Part shown: one piece after another, positions 16,960-24,618 of the stretch | How the letters are laid out: each line of letters opens with the position of its first letter | Position numbering within the stretch: position 1 is the stretch's first letter | Assembly (NCBI GenBank): GCA_027483345.1 | Contig: JAIXUV010000163.1 | Location: forward strand, 1-35,238 | Source of the DNA: Verrucomicrobiales bacterium | Lineage (GTDB): Bacteria; Verrucomicrobiota; Verrucomicrobiia; Limisphaerales; UBA9464 | Length of the DNA: 35,238 nucleotides | Direction of reading: 5' to 3' | Program-made: the position numbers and the translations under genes | Notes under the pieces: model-generated | Seen by the model: the letters and a program-made list of their open reading frames with translations, nothing else | Databases searched by the model: none | Told to the model about the DNA's origin: nothing

Positions 16960-18141
16960 TCATTCGATGTTGATGGCGATGATTCGCGGGACGGTCCTGC
17001 CGTCCGCGGCCTCACGCGGGGCGATCCAGACCTCGCCGGTCCCGATCATGACCCCCTGGCTGCTGGCGAACAGGCGCGAGCGGGGACATTTGAGGACCAT
17101 GCCGGCGACGGACTGGGGAAAGAGCGTGTCGAACGCGGCGGTGAATTCCGCGGCGTCCGCGATCTGGGTCGGTTGTCCGGAACGGTTGACCCGCAGCGGG
17201 AACCCGATGAGGCGGGCGACGCCGGCGGCGTCGCGGACCGACGTCCTCGCCTGGAGTTCCTGGATGAAGTCGTGCACCTGGGCCGCCTTCGGGAATCCGG
17301 CCACGGAATAGTCGTCGGAATCCGCGGCGGGCCGGACGACGGCGGCGGGGGCGGAGTCGCGGGTGGCGAGGTGGGCGGTGGTGCCGCCGACGACGGCGGC
17401 GGAGCCGGCGGCGACCCACCAGCGCCATTGGGCCCAGGCGAGTTGGCGACCGACGGTGACGCTGAGCGCGGCGGCGGAAGCCTTCGGGGTCGAACCGAGG
17501 ACCGCGGCGACCGTGGCGGCGGCGAGGCCAGCCGGGGCGAATGCGGCGGCCCGACCGAGCACAGGCACGAGGTCGGCTTCGCCGATCTCCGCGCCGCGAC
17601 GCGACAGGAGTTCCCTGAGACGGGTGATGGCGCGGGAGACGCGCTTCCGGGCCGCATCCTCGGCGATCCCGAGGGCGGAACCGACCTCGGCGAGCGACTT
17701 CTCCTCGAAGAAGCGGAGAAGGATCGCGCGGCGGTCGGACTCCGGCATCCGCGACAAGCAGTCGTCCAGCACCGGCGAGATCCGTTCCCAGAGATCCTCG
17801 TCGCCGCGGTCGGCGGGGGGCGTCTTGTCGATGGGGTTCATGGAATAGGCGATCTGGTCCCGCTGCACGCGTCGGCGCTCGGCCTTCATGAGGTCCTTGG
17901 CGGCATAACTGGCCGCACGGAAGAGCCAGGCGCCGAGCGGCACCGACTCGGACAGCGACGCACCCTTGCGGGAAAGGAGGATGAACACCGCCTGGACGAC
18001 GTCCTCGGCCTTGGACGGATCACAGGTCTGGCGCATGGCCGAGGCGTACACGACGCCGGCATGCCGCTGGACCAGTTCGGCAAACGCCGCCTCGTCACGC
18101 CCATCCACATAGGCCCGAAGGAGTTGGTGGTCAGTGCTCAC
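16960..18141 (-). CDS. ECF-type sigma factor with membrane anchor and NTF2-like C-terminal domain
   Basis: 393 residues from GTG 18141 ([20 protein letters not shown] is the classic beginning); the open frame to 18282 adds an unrelated Pro-rich leader. Region 2 spans about 15-85 ([32 protein letters not shown]) and region 4 about 120-180 ([40 protein letters not shown]). After it comes an Ala-rich stretch, a membrane span near 241-258 ([13 protein letters not shown]), and a 110-residue C-terminal domain (285-393) that looks NTF2/SnoaL-like, with [27 protein letters not shown] and GTGEVW. The tail would be periplasmic, so the protein may act as sigma factor and sensor in one chain (inference). 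No separate anti-sigma gene is adjacent. Confidence 0.88.
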   Translation of the reverse strand: MSTDHQLLRAYVDGRDEAAFAELVQRHAGVVYASAMRQTCDPSKAEDVVQAVFILLSRKGASLSESVPLGAWLFRAASYAAKDLMKAERRRVQRDQIAYSMNPIDKTPPADRGDEDLWERISPVLDDCLSRMPESDRRAILLRFFEEKSLAEVGSALGIAEDAARKRVSRAITRLRELLSRRGAEIGEADLVPVLGRAAAFAPAGLAAATVAAVLGSTPKASAAALSVTVGRQLAWAQWRWWVAAGSAAVVGGTTAHLATRDSAPAAVVRPAADSDDYSVAGFPKAAQVHDFIQELQARTSVRDAAGVARLIGFPLRVNRSGQPTQIADAAEFTAAFDTLFPQSVAGMVLKCPRSRLFASSQGVMIGTGEVWIAPREAADGRTVPRIIAINIE

Positions 18142-18573
18142 ACGTTCCGGGTTCAACTGGCCGTCGGCCCGGTTACCGGACACCGGGAAGCTCGTTTTTC
18201 CGGGTCCCGGAATCAATCCCACTCCCGGTTTCGGGGTTCCCATCGGCCTGGGCCGGATGATGCAAAAGGGATTGGCACGCAAAACCGCAGAACCGCCGGC
18301 GGGAGAGAAGAGACCGTTGGATTCCCGTCGCTGAACCGTACACCGAATGACGACCGCAGCTTCGAACCGGAATCCTTCGCCCTGTTGGCGTCTTTGCGAT
18401 TCTGCGTGAGGTCGGTCTTCACTTCATCTGGATCGTTTCGGCCTAGATCCGGTTCCTGACTTCACCCTAGGGCACGAAACCGCCTCAAGAACCCCTCATC
18501 CACGCCGATCCATTCCGTGGGTAGCTTCAAGATTTTGTCCGTCCGAGTGGCCGGACCGCGGGTCTGGATAGTG
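18142..18573. other. Intergenic region upstream of the sigma factor
   Basis: 432 bp without a supported gene. It should contain the leftward sigma-factor promoter, but I see no convincing -35/-10 pair. At about 18385-18410 is TTGGCGTCTTTGCGATTCTG followed by CGTGAG, an oligonucleotide of the kind dispersed between genes in this phylum and similar in style to the CCGTG-rich repeats at 27.1, 28.4 and 30.5 kb. Confidence 0.5.
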
Positions 18574-19449
18574 CTATCCCTTGGTATCCGGGCCCGCGTT
18601 TTTTTTCCCAGGGCGACGTTGTTTCGCCCGGTAGTCACTGGGCCGCCAGCCGGTCCAGCGTTTGAAGGTGTTGGAGAAGACGAACGGATTGGCATAGCCG
18701 ACCAGGTCGGCGATGACCTCCAGCTTGTGGTCGGTCTCCGTCAGCAGGTCGGCCCCGTGCCGGATCCGGAGGTGGGTGACATGCTGCATCGGAGACCGGC
18801 CGAGCTGGCGGCGGCACAGCCGGCGCAGGTGTTCGCCGCTGCAATGGGCCCGGCGGGCGAGCTCGGTGAGGGTCCATGGATGACCCGGTTCCGCGGCCAC
18901 CGCCTCCCAAAGGCGGGTCAACCGGTCCTCCACATGCCATGGCTGGGCGAAACGGGCGACGTAGCCCTGAACCAGTTCCAACCAATGGTGGAGCGCGGCG
19001 GGCGACGCCGATCCCGACTGCTCGGCGATGAGCCCCTCGACCGCGCACCGGAAGGCCGCGCTGTGGAACGCGGCCAGCACCGGAGCGCTCGCGGCCCCCA
19101 ACGGGCCCAGCCCAGCCCCTTCGTCGTAACGTACCCAGGCGAACTGCCATCGTCGGCCCGGAACCGCATGGAATGCGTGCAGGACATGGGCCGGGGCGAG
19201 GCAGGCCTGGCCGGCGCGACAGCGTTGCCAACGGCCGTCGAGCAGGATCCGGCCCTCTCCGCCGAAGCACGCCAGGAAGTAGCCGCCCGGAAGGTCGGTC
19301 CGCACCATGGCGTAGGGATCCGAGGCATCCGCGACACCGACGTGCGCGATGCGGTGCGGCTCCATCGCGGGACACTCCGCCACCCGGAGGACGGATTCGA
19401 CCGTCTCCGGTCCGACGAGATGGGTCTCGACGAGCGGCGGGTGCTTCAT
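18574..19449 (-). CDS. AraC-family transcriptional regulator
   Basis: 291 residues. An N-terminal cupin-like sensing domain (about 40-110; RILLDGRWQRCRAGQACLAP, then VLHAFHA) is followed by a C-terminal double helix-turn-helix (about 190-275): WTLTELARRAHCSGEHLRRL and, in the second, HKLEVIADLVGYANPFVFSN before FKRWTGWRPSDYR. It regulates genes in response to a small ligand, often a sugar. ATG 19449 is chosen; the upstream in-frame ATG at 19569 would overlap the start of the divergent TPR gene. The tail is lysine-rich and the stop is TAG. It is divergent, 118 bp from the TPR/FG-GAP gene, so that gene is a possible target (inference). Confidence 0.9.
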   Translation of the reverse strand: MKHPPLVETHLVGPETVESVLRVAECPAMEPHRIAHVGVADASDPYAMVRTDLPGGYFLACFGGEGRILLDGRWQRCRAGQACLAPAHVLHAFHAVPGRRWQFAWVRYDEGAGLGPLGAASAPVLAAFHSAAFRCAVEGLIAEQSGSASPAALHHWLELVQGYVARFAQPWHVEDRLTRLWEAVAAEPGHPWTLTELARRAHCSGEHLRRLCRRQLGRSPMQHVTHLRIRHGADLLTETDHKLEVIADLVGYANPFVFSNTFKRWTGWRPSDYRAKQRRPGKKNAGPDTKG

Positions 19450-19567
19450 GGGCGGCCGGAGGGTCGACCGGAAGGGATCCGATGACAACTGCGGGCCGGG
19501 GCGGCCGTCGACCCGGTCGGCTTCGGCGTTCCTTTTCCCGGAATTGCGGTAGGATGGATCCGTTGCC

Positions 19568-22500
19568 ATGAGCGGATCCCCGAAACGTTGGCTTGCCCCA
19601 GGACTGGTCGTCGCCGTCGCCGTGTTCATCGGCGCCATCGCCGCGACGGCGTGGTGGATGCACCGGCACTCGAACGACGACGGCGAGTTCGCGGCGCACA
19701 TGAACGCCGGGCGCGGCTTCCATGCCGCCGGCGAGCTGCCCCGCGCGGTCGGCGCCTTCCAGGCCGCGTTGGCCATGAACCCGGCGAACCCGGACGTCCA
19801 CCTCAACCTCGCGAACACCTTCCTGCTCGCCAACCAGCCCGCGCAGGCGTTGGTCCATGCCGGCGCGGTCCTGCAGATGGAGCCCGGCAACGGCGCCGCC
19901 AACTACCTCGCCGGCTGCGCGCACCTGCGGCTCGGCGCCTATTCCAACGCCGTCCAGTTCCTTACCGAGGCCAAGCAGGCCGACCGCACCCAGAACCCGG
20001 TGTCCTTCCAGCTCGGCCTCGCCTACGCCGGCTGGAACCGGCCGGCCGACGCCGCCGAGCAGTTCGTCGAGGTGCTCGAGTTCGACAAGGACCATCCGTC
20101 CGCGCACTACCAGCTGGCGCAGATGTACCTCCGCCAGGGCGCCCGCGAGGACGCCGCGGCCGAGCTGGCGCTGCACCAGAAGGCGACCGCCGGTCGCATG
20201 CAGGCCGCCGACAACCCCTCGCTGTTCGAGAAGTGCAAGCACACCGAGATCCTCGCGCCCTTCGCGCTCGAACAGCCCGAGGCCGACCCGGTGCCGATGC
20301 GGTTCGCCGACGACACCGCCCGCGCCTTCGGAACCGAGGCCGCCGCGCTCCGCGGACCGTTCGGGCTCTTCGACCTCAACCGCCGCGGATGGAACGACCT
20401 GCTGTTGGTCGATTCCCGGGGCGGGATCCGGCTGCTCTGGAACTCCAACGCCGTCTTCGCCGCCCGCGGCGAATCCGTGCCGTCCACGGTCGGCACCGTG
20501 CGCGACATCGCGGTGGGCGACCTGAACAACGACCGCTACGACGACGCGATCCTCGTGGGCACGGAGGGTTCGCAGGTGCTGAAGTTCGCCACCAACGGGT
20601 TCATCACGGACGGCACCGCGCTCGGCGGCATCCGGGGGCTCAAGGCCGAGTCGGCCGTCCTCGCGGACCTCGACGTCACCGGCAAGCTCGGGCTGCTGGC
20701 GCTGGCGCCAGGCGGCCGGATGCGGGCCTTCACCAACCTCGGCACGGCGATCCTGCGCGAGCGCCGTGACACCGCGGACGACGGCTGGGGCGTCACCGGT
20801 GTCACCGGCGTGACCGTGGACGACTGGAACAACGACGACCTTCCCGACGTGCTGATGACCCGTGCCGGCGCCCCGCCGCGGGTGCTGACCAACCGTCGGC
20901 GCGACGGCCTGGTCGCCACCAACCAGCCCGCCGACTGGCCGGTCTCCACGGCGTTGGCCACCGGCGACTTCAACAACGACCTCCGCACGGACGTGGTCCT
21001 GGCCACGCCGGCCTTCCTCTCCGTGTACCATGCCGGGCTGAAGGAGCCGCGCCGGCTCCCGGCGCGCGGGAACCGCATCCGCCACCTCCGCGCCCTCGAC
21101 TTCGACAACGACGGTTGGCTCGACCTCGTCGCCTGGGGCGAAGATGGACTGCGCGTCTGGCGCAACCGCGGCCGCCGGGGCTTCCGCGAGATGACCCGGG
21201 AACTCGGACTTGCGGAGCTCGCCGGTTCGAAGGTGGAGCACGCCGCGTTCGCGGACTTCGACCAAGACGGCGACATCGACGCCGTGCTCGACGTGTCGGG
21301 CGGCGGGCTGAGGTTCCTGCGCAACGACGGCGCCAACGCCAACGGTCTGGTCAAGTTCCGCCCGATCGGAAACCGCTCCAACTTCAGCGGCATCGGATTG
21401 CGGCTCGAACTCAACGCCGGCGGCTGGCGCGCCCTGCGCACCGTCCAGCGCAAGCCCGTGGAGATCGGAGTCGGACGCCACAAGGACATCGAGACCGTCG
21501 TCGCCCGCTGGGCCGACACCCAGCCGTTGTTCGGCGTCACCGCCGATCCCCGTCAGGTGGTCGACCTGATCGAGCCAAAGAACCCCACCGGCTCGTGCCC
21601 CTATCTCTATACGTGGGACGGCACGCGCTTCCGCTTCGTCACCGACATCCTCAGCGCGGCCCCGGTCGGACTGCCCATGATGCCCGGCCGGAACATCGAG
21701 GCGGATCCGCATGAGTGGGTGTCGCTCGGCGGCCTCCGCGAGTTCGTCCCGCGCGACGGCCGCCACGTGGTGCAGATCACCGAGGAACTGCGCGAGGTGC
21801 TCTACCTCGACGAGGTGAAGCTGGGTTGGACCGACGTCCCGGCGGGCTTCGAGGCCCATTCCACCAGCAAGCTGGTCCCGGGACGCCCCTTCCCCACCCA
21901 CGGAATCCGGCTCGTCGGGGGACGCCTCCCGCTGCGCTCGGCGACGTCCGGCGGACGCGACGTCACCGCGCTCCTCGCGGAGGCGGACGGCTCGAGGCAC
22001 TCGCCCACCCTCCGCGGACCCCAACTGCGCGGACTCGCCGAACCGGAATCCGTCCTGCTCGACTTCGGACCGCTTCCCGACGAGGCGGGATTGACCCTCG
22101 CCCTCACCGGCTGGCTGCGGTTCGGCGGCGGCATGGCCAACATCGCGGGCAGCCACGATCCCGAACTCCCCTTCCCCTTCCCCGTGCTGGAAGCCGAGGC
22201 CGCGGACGGCACCTGGACGAAGGTCCCGGTCACCGTCGGCGCCCCGGCGGGCAAGACCAAGACGATCCTCGTCCCCCTCGCCGGCGCGCTGCCCGCCGGG
22301 ACGCGGCGGCTCCGACTCGGCTACGCCTTCGAGATCCACTGGGACCGCATCGCGCTGTTCCGGGAGAACCGGCCGGCCGCGGTCACCGAGGCACGGCCCG
22401 TCCGGACCGACCTGCATTGGCGGGGCTACTCCGACTTCCAGCCACTGCCCGATTCCGAACCGCTCACGCCGGCCCATGAGTCCGTACGAAGCCGTCCTCT

Positions 22501-22876
22501 GTGGAGGCGGACGCCCAGCGGCTGGGCCACACGTTATGGGGCAGTCGACGAACTGCTGGCGCGGGAGGATTCCGGGGTGGTGACGCTGACCGGTGGCGAC
22601 GAGCTGACCGTGGAGTTCGACCTGTCCTCCGCGCCGCCAACCGCGTCCGGAACGGAGCGCCGCCACTTCCTATGGACGGTCGGCTGGGACAAGGATGCGG
22701 ACTACCACGTCGCCGCGGGCGACCGCATCGAACCGTTGCCGTGGCATGGCATGGACGACCAGCTCCACGGGGCGGAGCAACGGCCGACCTTCCCGAGCGA
22801 CGCGCTCCACGGGCGCTTCAACACCCGCTGGGTGGGTCCGTTCAACTACGAACGGGTCGAGGCACGGCGGAAGTGA
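19568..22876 (+). CDS. Membrane-anchored TPR / FG-GAP (VCBS) / UnbV-like protein
   Basis: 1,102 residues. An N-terminal signal-anchor (LAPGLVVAVAVFIGAIAATA, residues 9-28) is followed by five or so TPR repeats (40-225; FHAAGELPRAVGAFQAALAM, NPDVHLNLANTFLLANQPAQ), then FG-GAP/VCBS calcium-binding propeller repeats (255-570) visible as VGDLNNDRYDDAILV, LDFDNDGWLDLVAWG and FADFDQDGDIDAVLD. The C-terminal half resembles the ASPIC/UnbV-containing proteins of Acidobacteria and Verrucomicrobia, including the hallmark PYLYTWDGTRFRFVTDIL. Such proteins are exported and of unknown function, probably protein-protein or matrix scaffolds. Length fits the family. Divergent from the AraC regulator; convergent with the PEP-CTERM gene. 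No strong Shine-Dalgarno precedes the ATG. Confidence 0.88.
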   Translation: MSGSPKRWLAPGLVVAVAVFIGAIAATAWWMHRHSNDDGEFAAHMNAGRGFHAAGELPRAVGAFQAALAMNPANPDVHLNLANTFLLANQPAQALVHAGAVLQMEPGNGAANYLAGCAHLRLGAYSNAVQFLTEAKQADRTQNPVSFQLGLAYAGWNRPADAAEQFVEVLEFDKDHPSAHYQLAQMYLRQGAREDAAAELALHQKATAGRMQAADNPSLFEKCKHTEILAPFALEQPEADPVPMRFADDTARAFGTEAAALRGPFGLFDLNRRGWNDLLLVDSRGGIRLLWNSNAVFAARGESVPSTVGTVRDIAVGDLNNDRYDDAILVGTEGSQVLKFATNGFITDGTALGGIRGLKAESAVLADLDVTGKLGLLALAPGGRMRAFTNLGTAILRERRDTADDGWGVTGVTGVTVDDWNNDDLPDVLMTRAGAPPRVLTNRRRDGLVATNQPADWPVSTALATGDFNNDLRTDVVLATPAFLSVYHAGLKEPRRLPARGNRIRHLRALDFDNDGWLDLVAWGEDGLRVWRNRGRRGFREMTRELGLAELAGSKVEHAAFADFDQDGDIDAVLDVSGGGLRFLRNDGANANGLVKFRPIGNRSNFSGIGLRLELNAGGWRALRTVQRKPVEIGVGRHKDIETVVARWADTQPLFGVTADPRQVVDLIEPKNPTGSCPYLYTWDGTRFRFVTDILSAAPVGLPMMPGRNIEADPHEWVSLGGLREFVPRDGRHVVQITEELREVLYLDEVKLGWTDVPAGFEAHSTSKLVPGRPFPTHGIRLVGGRLPLRSATSGGRDVTALLAEADGSRHSPTLRGPQLRGLAEPESVLLDFGPLPDEAGLTLALTGWLRFGGGMANIAGSHDPELPFPFPVLEAEAADGTWTKVPVTVGAPAGKTKTILVPLAGALPAGTRRLRLGYAFEIHWDRIALFRENRPAAVTEARPVRTDLHWRGYSDFQPLPDSEPLTPAHESVRSRPLWRRTPSGWATRYGAVDELLAREDSGVVTLTGGDELTVEFDLSSAPPTASGTERRHFLWTVGWDKDADYHVAAGDRIEPLPWHGMDDQLHGAEQRPTFPSDALHGRFNTRWVGPFNYERVEARRK

Positions 22877-23011
22877 CGCGAAGGTCGTGCCGGAGGCCGC
22901 AGCGGAAGCCGGTTCAGCCAAGCCCGGCTCCTGGGCTGCCGTCTCAGGGGAAAGTGCCGCGTCCCAGGACGCATCGGAGATTCATCCATGCGGAAACGGC
23001 GGAGACCCCGA

Positions 23012-23025
23012 CCGGCTGAAGCCGG
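23012..23025. terminator. Hairpin between convergent genes
   Basis: CCGGCT (23012-23017), loop GA, AGCCGG (23020-23025), in the 213 bp between two convergent stops. It could serve both strands; there is no clear T-tract. The CCGGCTGAAGCCGG form resembles the hairpin after the giant gene near 9.1 kb, so it may be a dispersed element. Confidence 0.35.
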
Positions 23026-23089
23026 GACTCCCTGCCTCTGAAACTTCTCCGCGGCATGGCGTGCCGGTCCCTTCCGAAGGGCTGTCGGC

Positions 23090-23797
23090 TCAGGAACGAC
23101 GGCGGCGGGCCATCACGGCGACGGCGGCCAGGGCAACCGCGGCGATTCCCACCGACTGCGGTTCGGGAACCGCGGCGAACTGGAAGTCGTCGGCGCTCCA
23201 GTAGCGGCTTCCGGCGTCGAGTGGATCCTGGTTGATCCGGTATCCGGTGATCCCGGTGAACGCGGAGAACGCACTGGTGTTGAGGAACTGCATCGGGAGC
23301 GCCGCGGGGCCGGGGTTCGCCGGGAGCGTCAGCGAGGCCGAGCCCAACACCTCGATCCCGCCGAGCGCCTGGATGGAGATCGTCATCGCGGGATTGCCGA
23401 ACCCGTAGTACTCCACCTGGCTGAACCACGCGCCTTCCAGCAACTGCGTCGTCTGCAACGTGATGCCGTTGCCGGCGTCCGGATAGGCCTCGTTGGTGAT
23501 GAAGAAGTCCCCGCCATGCGGGATGCCGCTCAGCGGATTCGAGAGGTCGCCGCCGGTGCGGTTCTCGCGGCCGGTCACCCGGATCCGGTTGTCCCAGGTC
23601 ACGCCCCCGAGGACCTGGCTGTTGCCGTTGGCCTCGAACAGCGATCCGCTCGCGTTCAACGCCGGGGCCAGCGGAAGGGCTTCGAATCCGACGAAGACGC
23701 TGGCGGACGCGGAAACCAGCGGGAGGAGGGCGGCGGCAAGGAGGATTGGGCGAATAGAGGACGACACGTTGCCAAGAGCCCGAAAGACCCTTCCCAA
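23090..23797 (-). CDS. PEP-CTERM sorted exported protein
   Basis: 235 residues from TTG 23797; a GTG at 23767 (VSSSIRPILLAAALLPLVSA) gives a cleaner Sec signal peptide and may be the real start. The mature domain is a beta-rich ~190-residue region (VFVGFEALPLAPALNASGSL, DWN-less, ending YWSADDFQFA) of the kind common in PEP-CTERM proteins. The tail is VPEPQSVGIAAVALAAVAVM followed by ARRRRS: PEP motif, transmembrane helix, basic cluster, the exosortase recognition signal. The product should be anchored or released at the cell surface, probably glycosylated (inference from the system). Leftward, downstream of the NIL/MoaD operon but separated from it by a terminator. Confidence 0.88.
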   Translation of the reverse strand: MGRVFRALGNVSSSIRPILLAAALLPLVSASASVFVGFEALPLAPALNASGSLFEANGNSQVLGGVTWDNRIRVTGRENRTGGDLSNPLSGIPHGGDFFITNEAYPDAGNGITLQTTQLLEGAWFSQVEYYGFGNPAMTISIQALGGIEVLGSASLTLPANPGPAALPMQFLNTSAFSAFTGITGYRINQDPLDAGSRYWSADDFQFAAVPEPQSVGIAAVALAAVAVMARRRRS

Positions 23798-23852
23798 ACA
23801 AGCCGAATCGCAGGAAACCTCCTTGGAAGTCGGTGACCCATCGAAATGGAAA

Positions 23853-23876
23853 CGCCCCCAAGGATCCCTGAGGGCG
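23853..23876 (-). terminator. Rho-independent terminator of the MoaD-NIL operon
   Basis: Arms CGCCCCCAAGG (23853-23863) and CCCTGAGGGCG (23866-23876), 9 of 11 paired with a tight loop. Read leftward, the hairpin is followed by TTTCCATTTCG, a T-rich tract. It lies 25 bp after the NIL gene stop. Confidence 0.65.
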
Positions 23877-23901
23877 CCTCCACGGAACCGACCTGGACCG
23901 C

Positions 23902-24219
23902 TCAGGATTCCACCGCGCTGAGCTCGACGGGCTCGACGCTCACGCCCTGCTTCTTAAGCCATTTCACGCCGGCGGAGATCTCGGCGGCGTCGCCCTCGAC
24001 TTCGAGGCAGACGATTCCGACGACGTCGGTGACGCTCGCCTGGCGGATGCTGGTGATCAGCTGGAACTGGTGGCCGAGCTGCCAGATCACCGGCGCCTTG
24101 ATCCGTTGGGGCGGATAGGTGAGCCAGAACCGGGCGGTGGACTTGGCTGGGGCCTTCACCTTCGCCTTCGCCTTCGCGGGCTTCGGTGCGGAGGGGTTCT
24201 TCGTGGATTTGGCGGCCAT
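23902..24219 (-). CDS. NIL-domain protein with Lys/Ala-rich N-terminal tail
   Basis: 105 residues. Residues ~31-100 form a NIL domain (ferredoxin-like fold first seen at the C-terminus of methionine ABC transporters): WLTYPPQRIKAPVIWQLGH, TSIRQASVTDVVGIVCLEVE, then GVKWLKKQGVSVEPVE. Residues 1-30 are low-complexity KPAKAKAKVKAPAKS, resembling a histone H1-like tail and probably disordered. A MoaD/ThiS-like carrier lies 42 bp upstream on the same strand. In several bacteria NIL and MoaD-like proteins belong to sulfide-to-(homo)cysteine assimilation, so a sulfur-transfer partner role is likely (inference). Transcription ends at the hairpin 25 bp downstream. Confidence 0.82.
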   Translation of the reverse strand: MAAKSTKNPSAPKPAKAKAKVKAPAKSTARFWLTYPPQRIKAPVIWQLGHQFQLITSIRQASVTDVVGIVCLEVEGDAAEISAGVKWLKKQGVSVEPVELSAVES

Positions 24220-24261
24220 GGGATTCGTGGGACGGGATTCGGCGGACGACGGGACGCGAAC

Positions 24262-24537
24262 TCAACCTCCGGCGATCGCCGGGATGATGCTGATCTCGTC
24301 GCCGTCCTTGAGCGGCGTGGCCTGGTTGTCGAGGAAACGGATGTCCTCCTCGTTCACGTACACGTTCACGAAGCGGCGGATCTCGCCCTTCTCGTCGATC
24401 AGGCGTTCGGCGATCCCGGGGAACTGGCGCTGGAGCTCGGCGATGGCGCCGGCGACGGTGCCGGGCCCGACCTCGACGAGTTCCAGGTCGTTGGTGAGCT
24501 TGCGGAGGGGCGTGGGGATGCGGACTTTGACGGGCAT
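24262..24537 (-). CDS. MoaD/ThiS-family sulfur-carrier protein
   Basis: 91 residues with a ubiquitin-like beta-grasp fold. It starts MPVKVRIPTPLRKLTND, has an internal GIAERLIDEKGEIRRFVNVY and the LKDGDEISIIPAIAGG ending. The C-terminal Gly-Gly is the site that is adenylated and converted to a thiocarboxylate to donate sulfur. ATG 24537 is chosen; the longer frame to 24612 adds 25 Arg-rich residues not seen in the family. Partnered with the NIL gene 42 bp downstream and lying 81 bp after the histidine kinase. Members serve molybdopterin, thiamin or amino-acid sulfur pathways; this one resembles the cysteine/homocysteine (CysO-like) type more than MoaD proper (tentative). Confidence 0.87.
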   Translation of the reverse strand: MPVKVRIPTPLRKLTNDLELVEVGPGTVAGAIAELQRQFPGIAERLIDEKGEIRRFVNVYVNEEDIRFLDNQATPLKDGDEISIIPAIAGG

Positions 24538-24618
24538 GTTCGTGAAGCGGTTAAGCGCGGCAAACTTCCGGTGAACAAGCCGCGAACGCAAGCGCGACGG
24601 AACCCACACCATCCCGGA

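Noticed and set aside
18635..22666. A 1,343-codon leftward open frame opposite the AraC and TPR/FG-GAP genes
   Set aside because: Complement shadow of a GC-rich coding strand: no domain, low-complexity Gly/Arg/Val content, and both recognised genes lie opposite or inside it.
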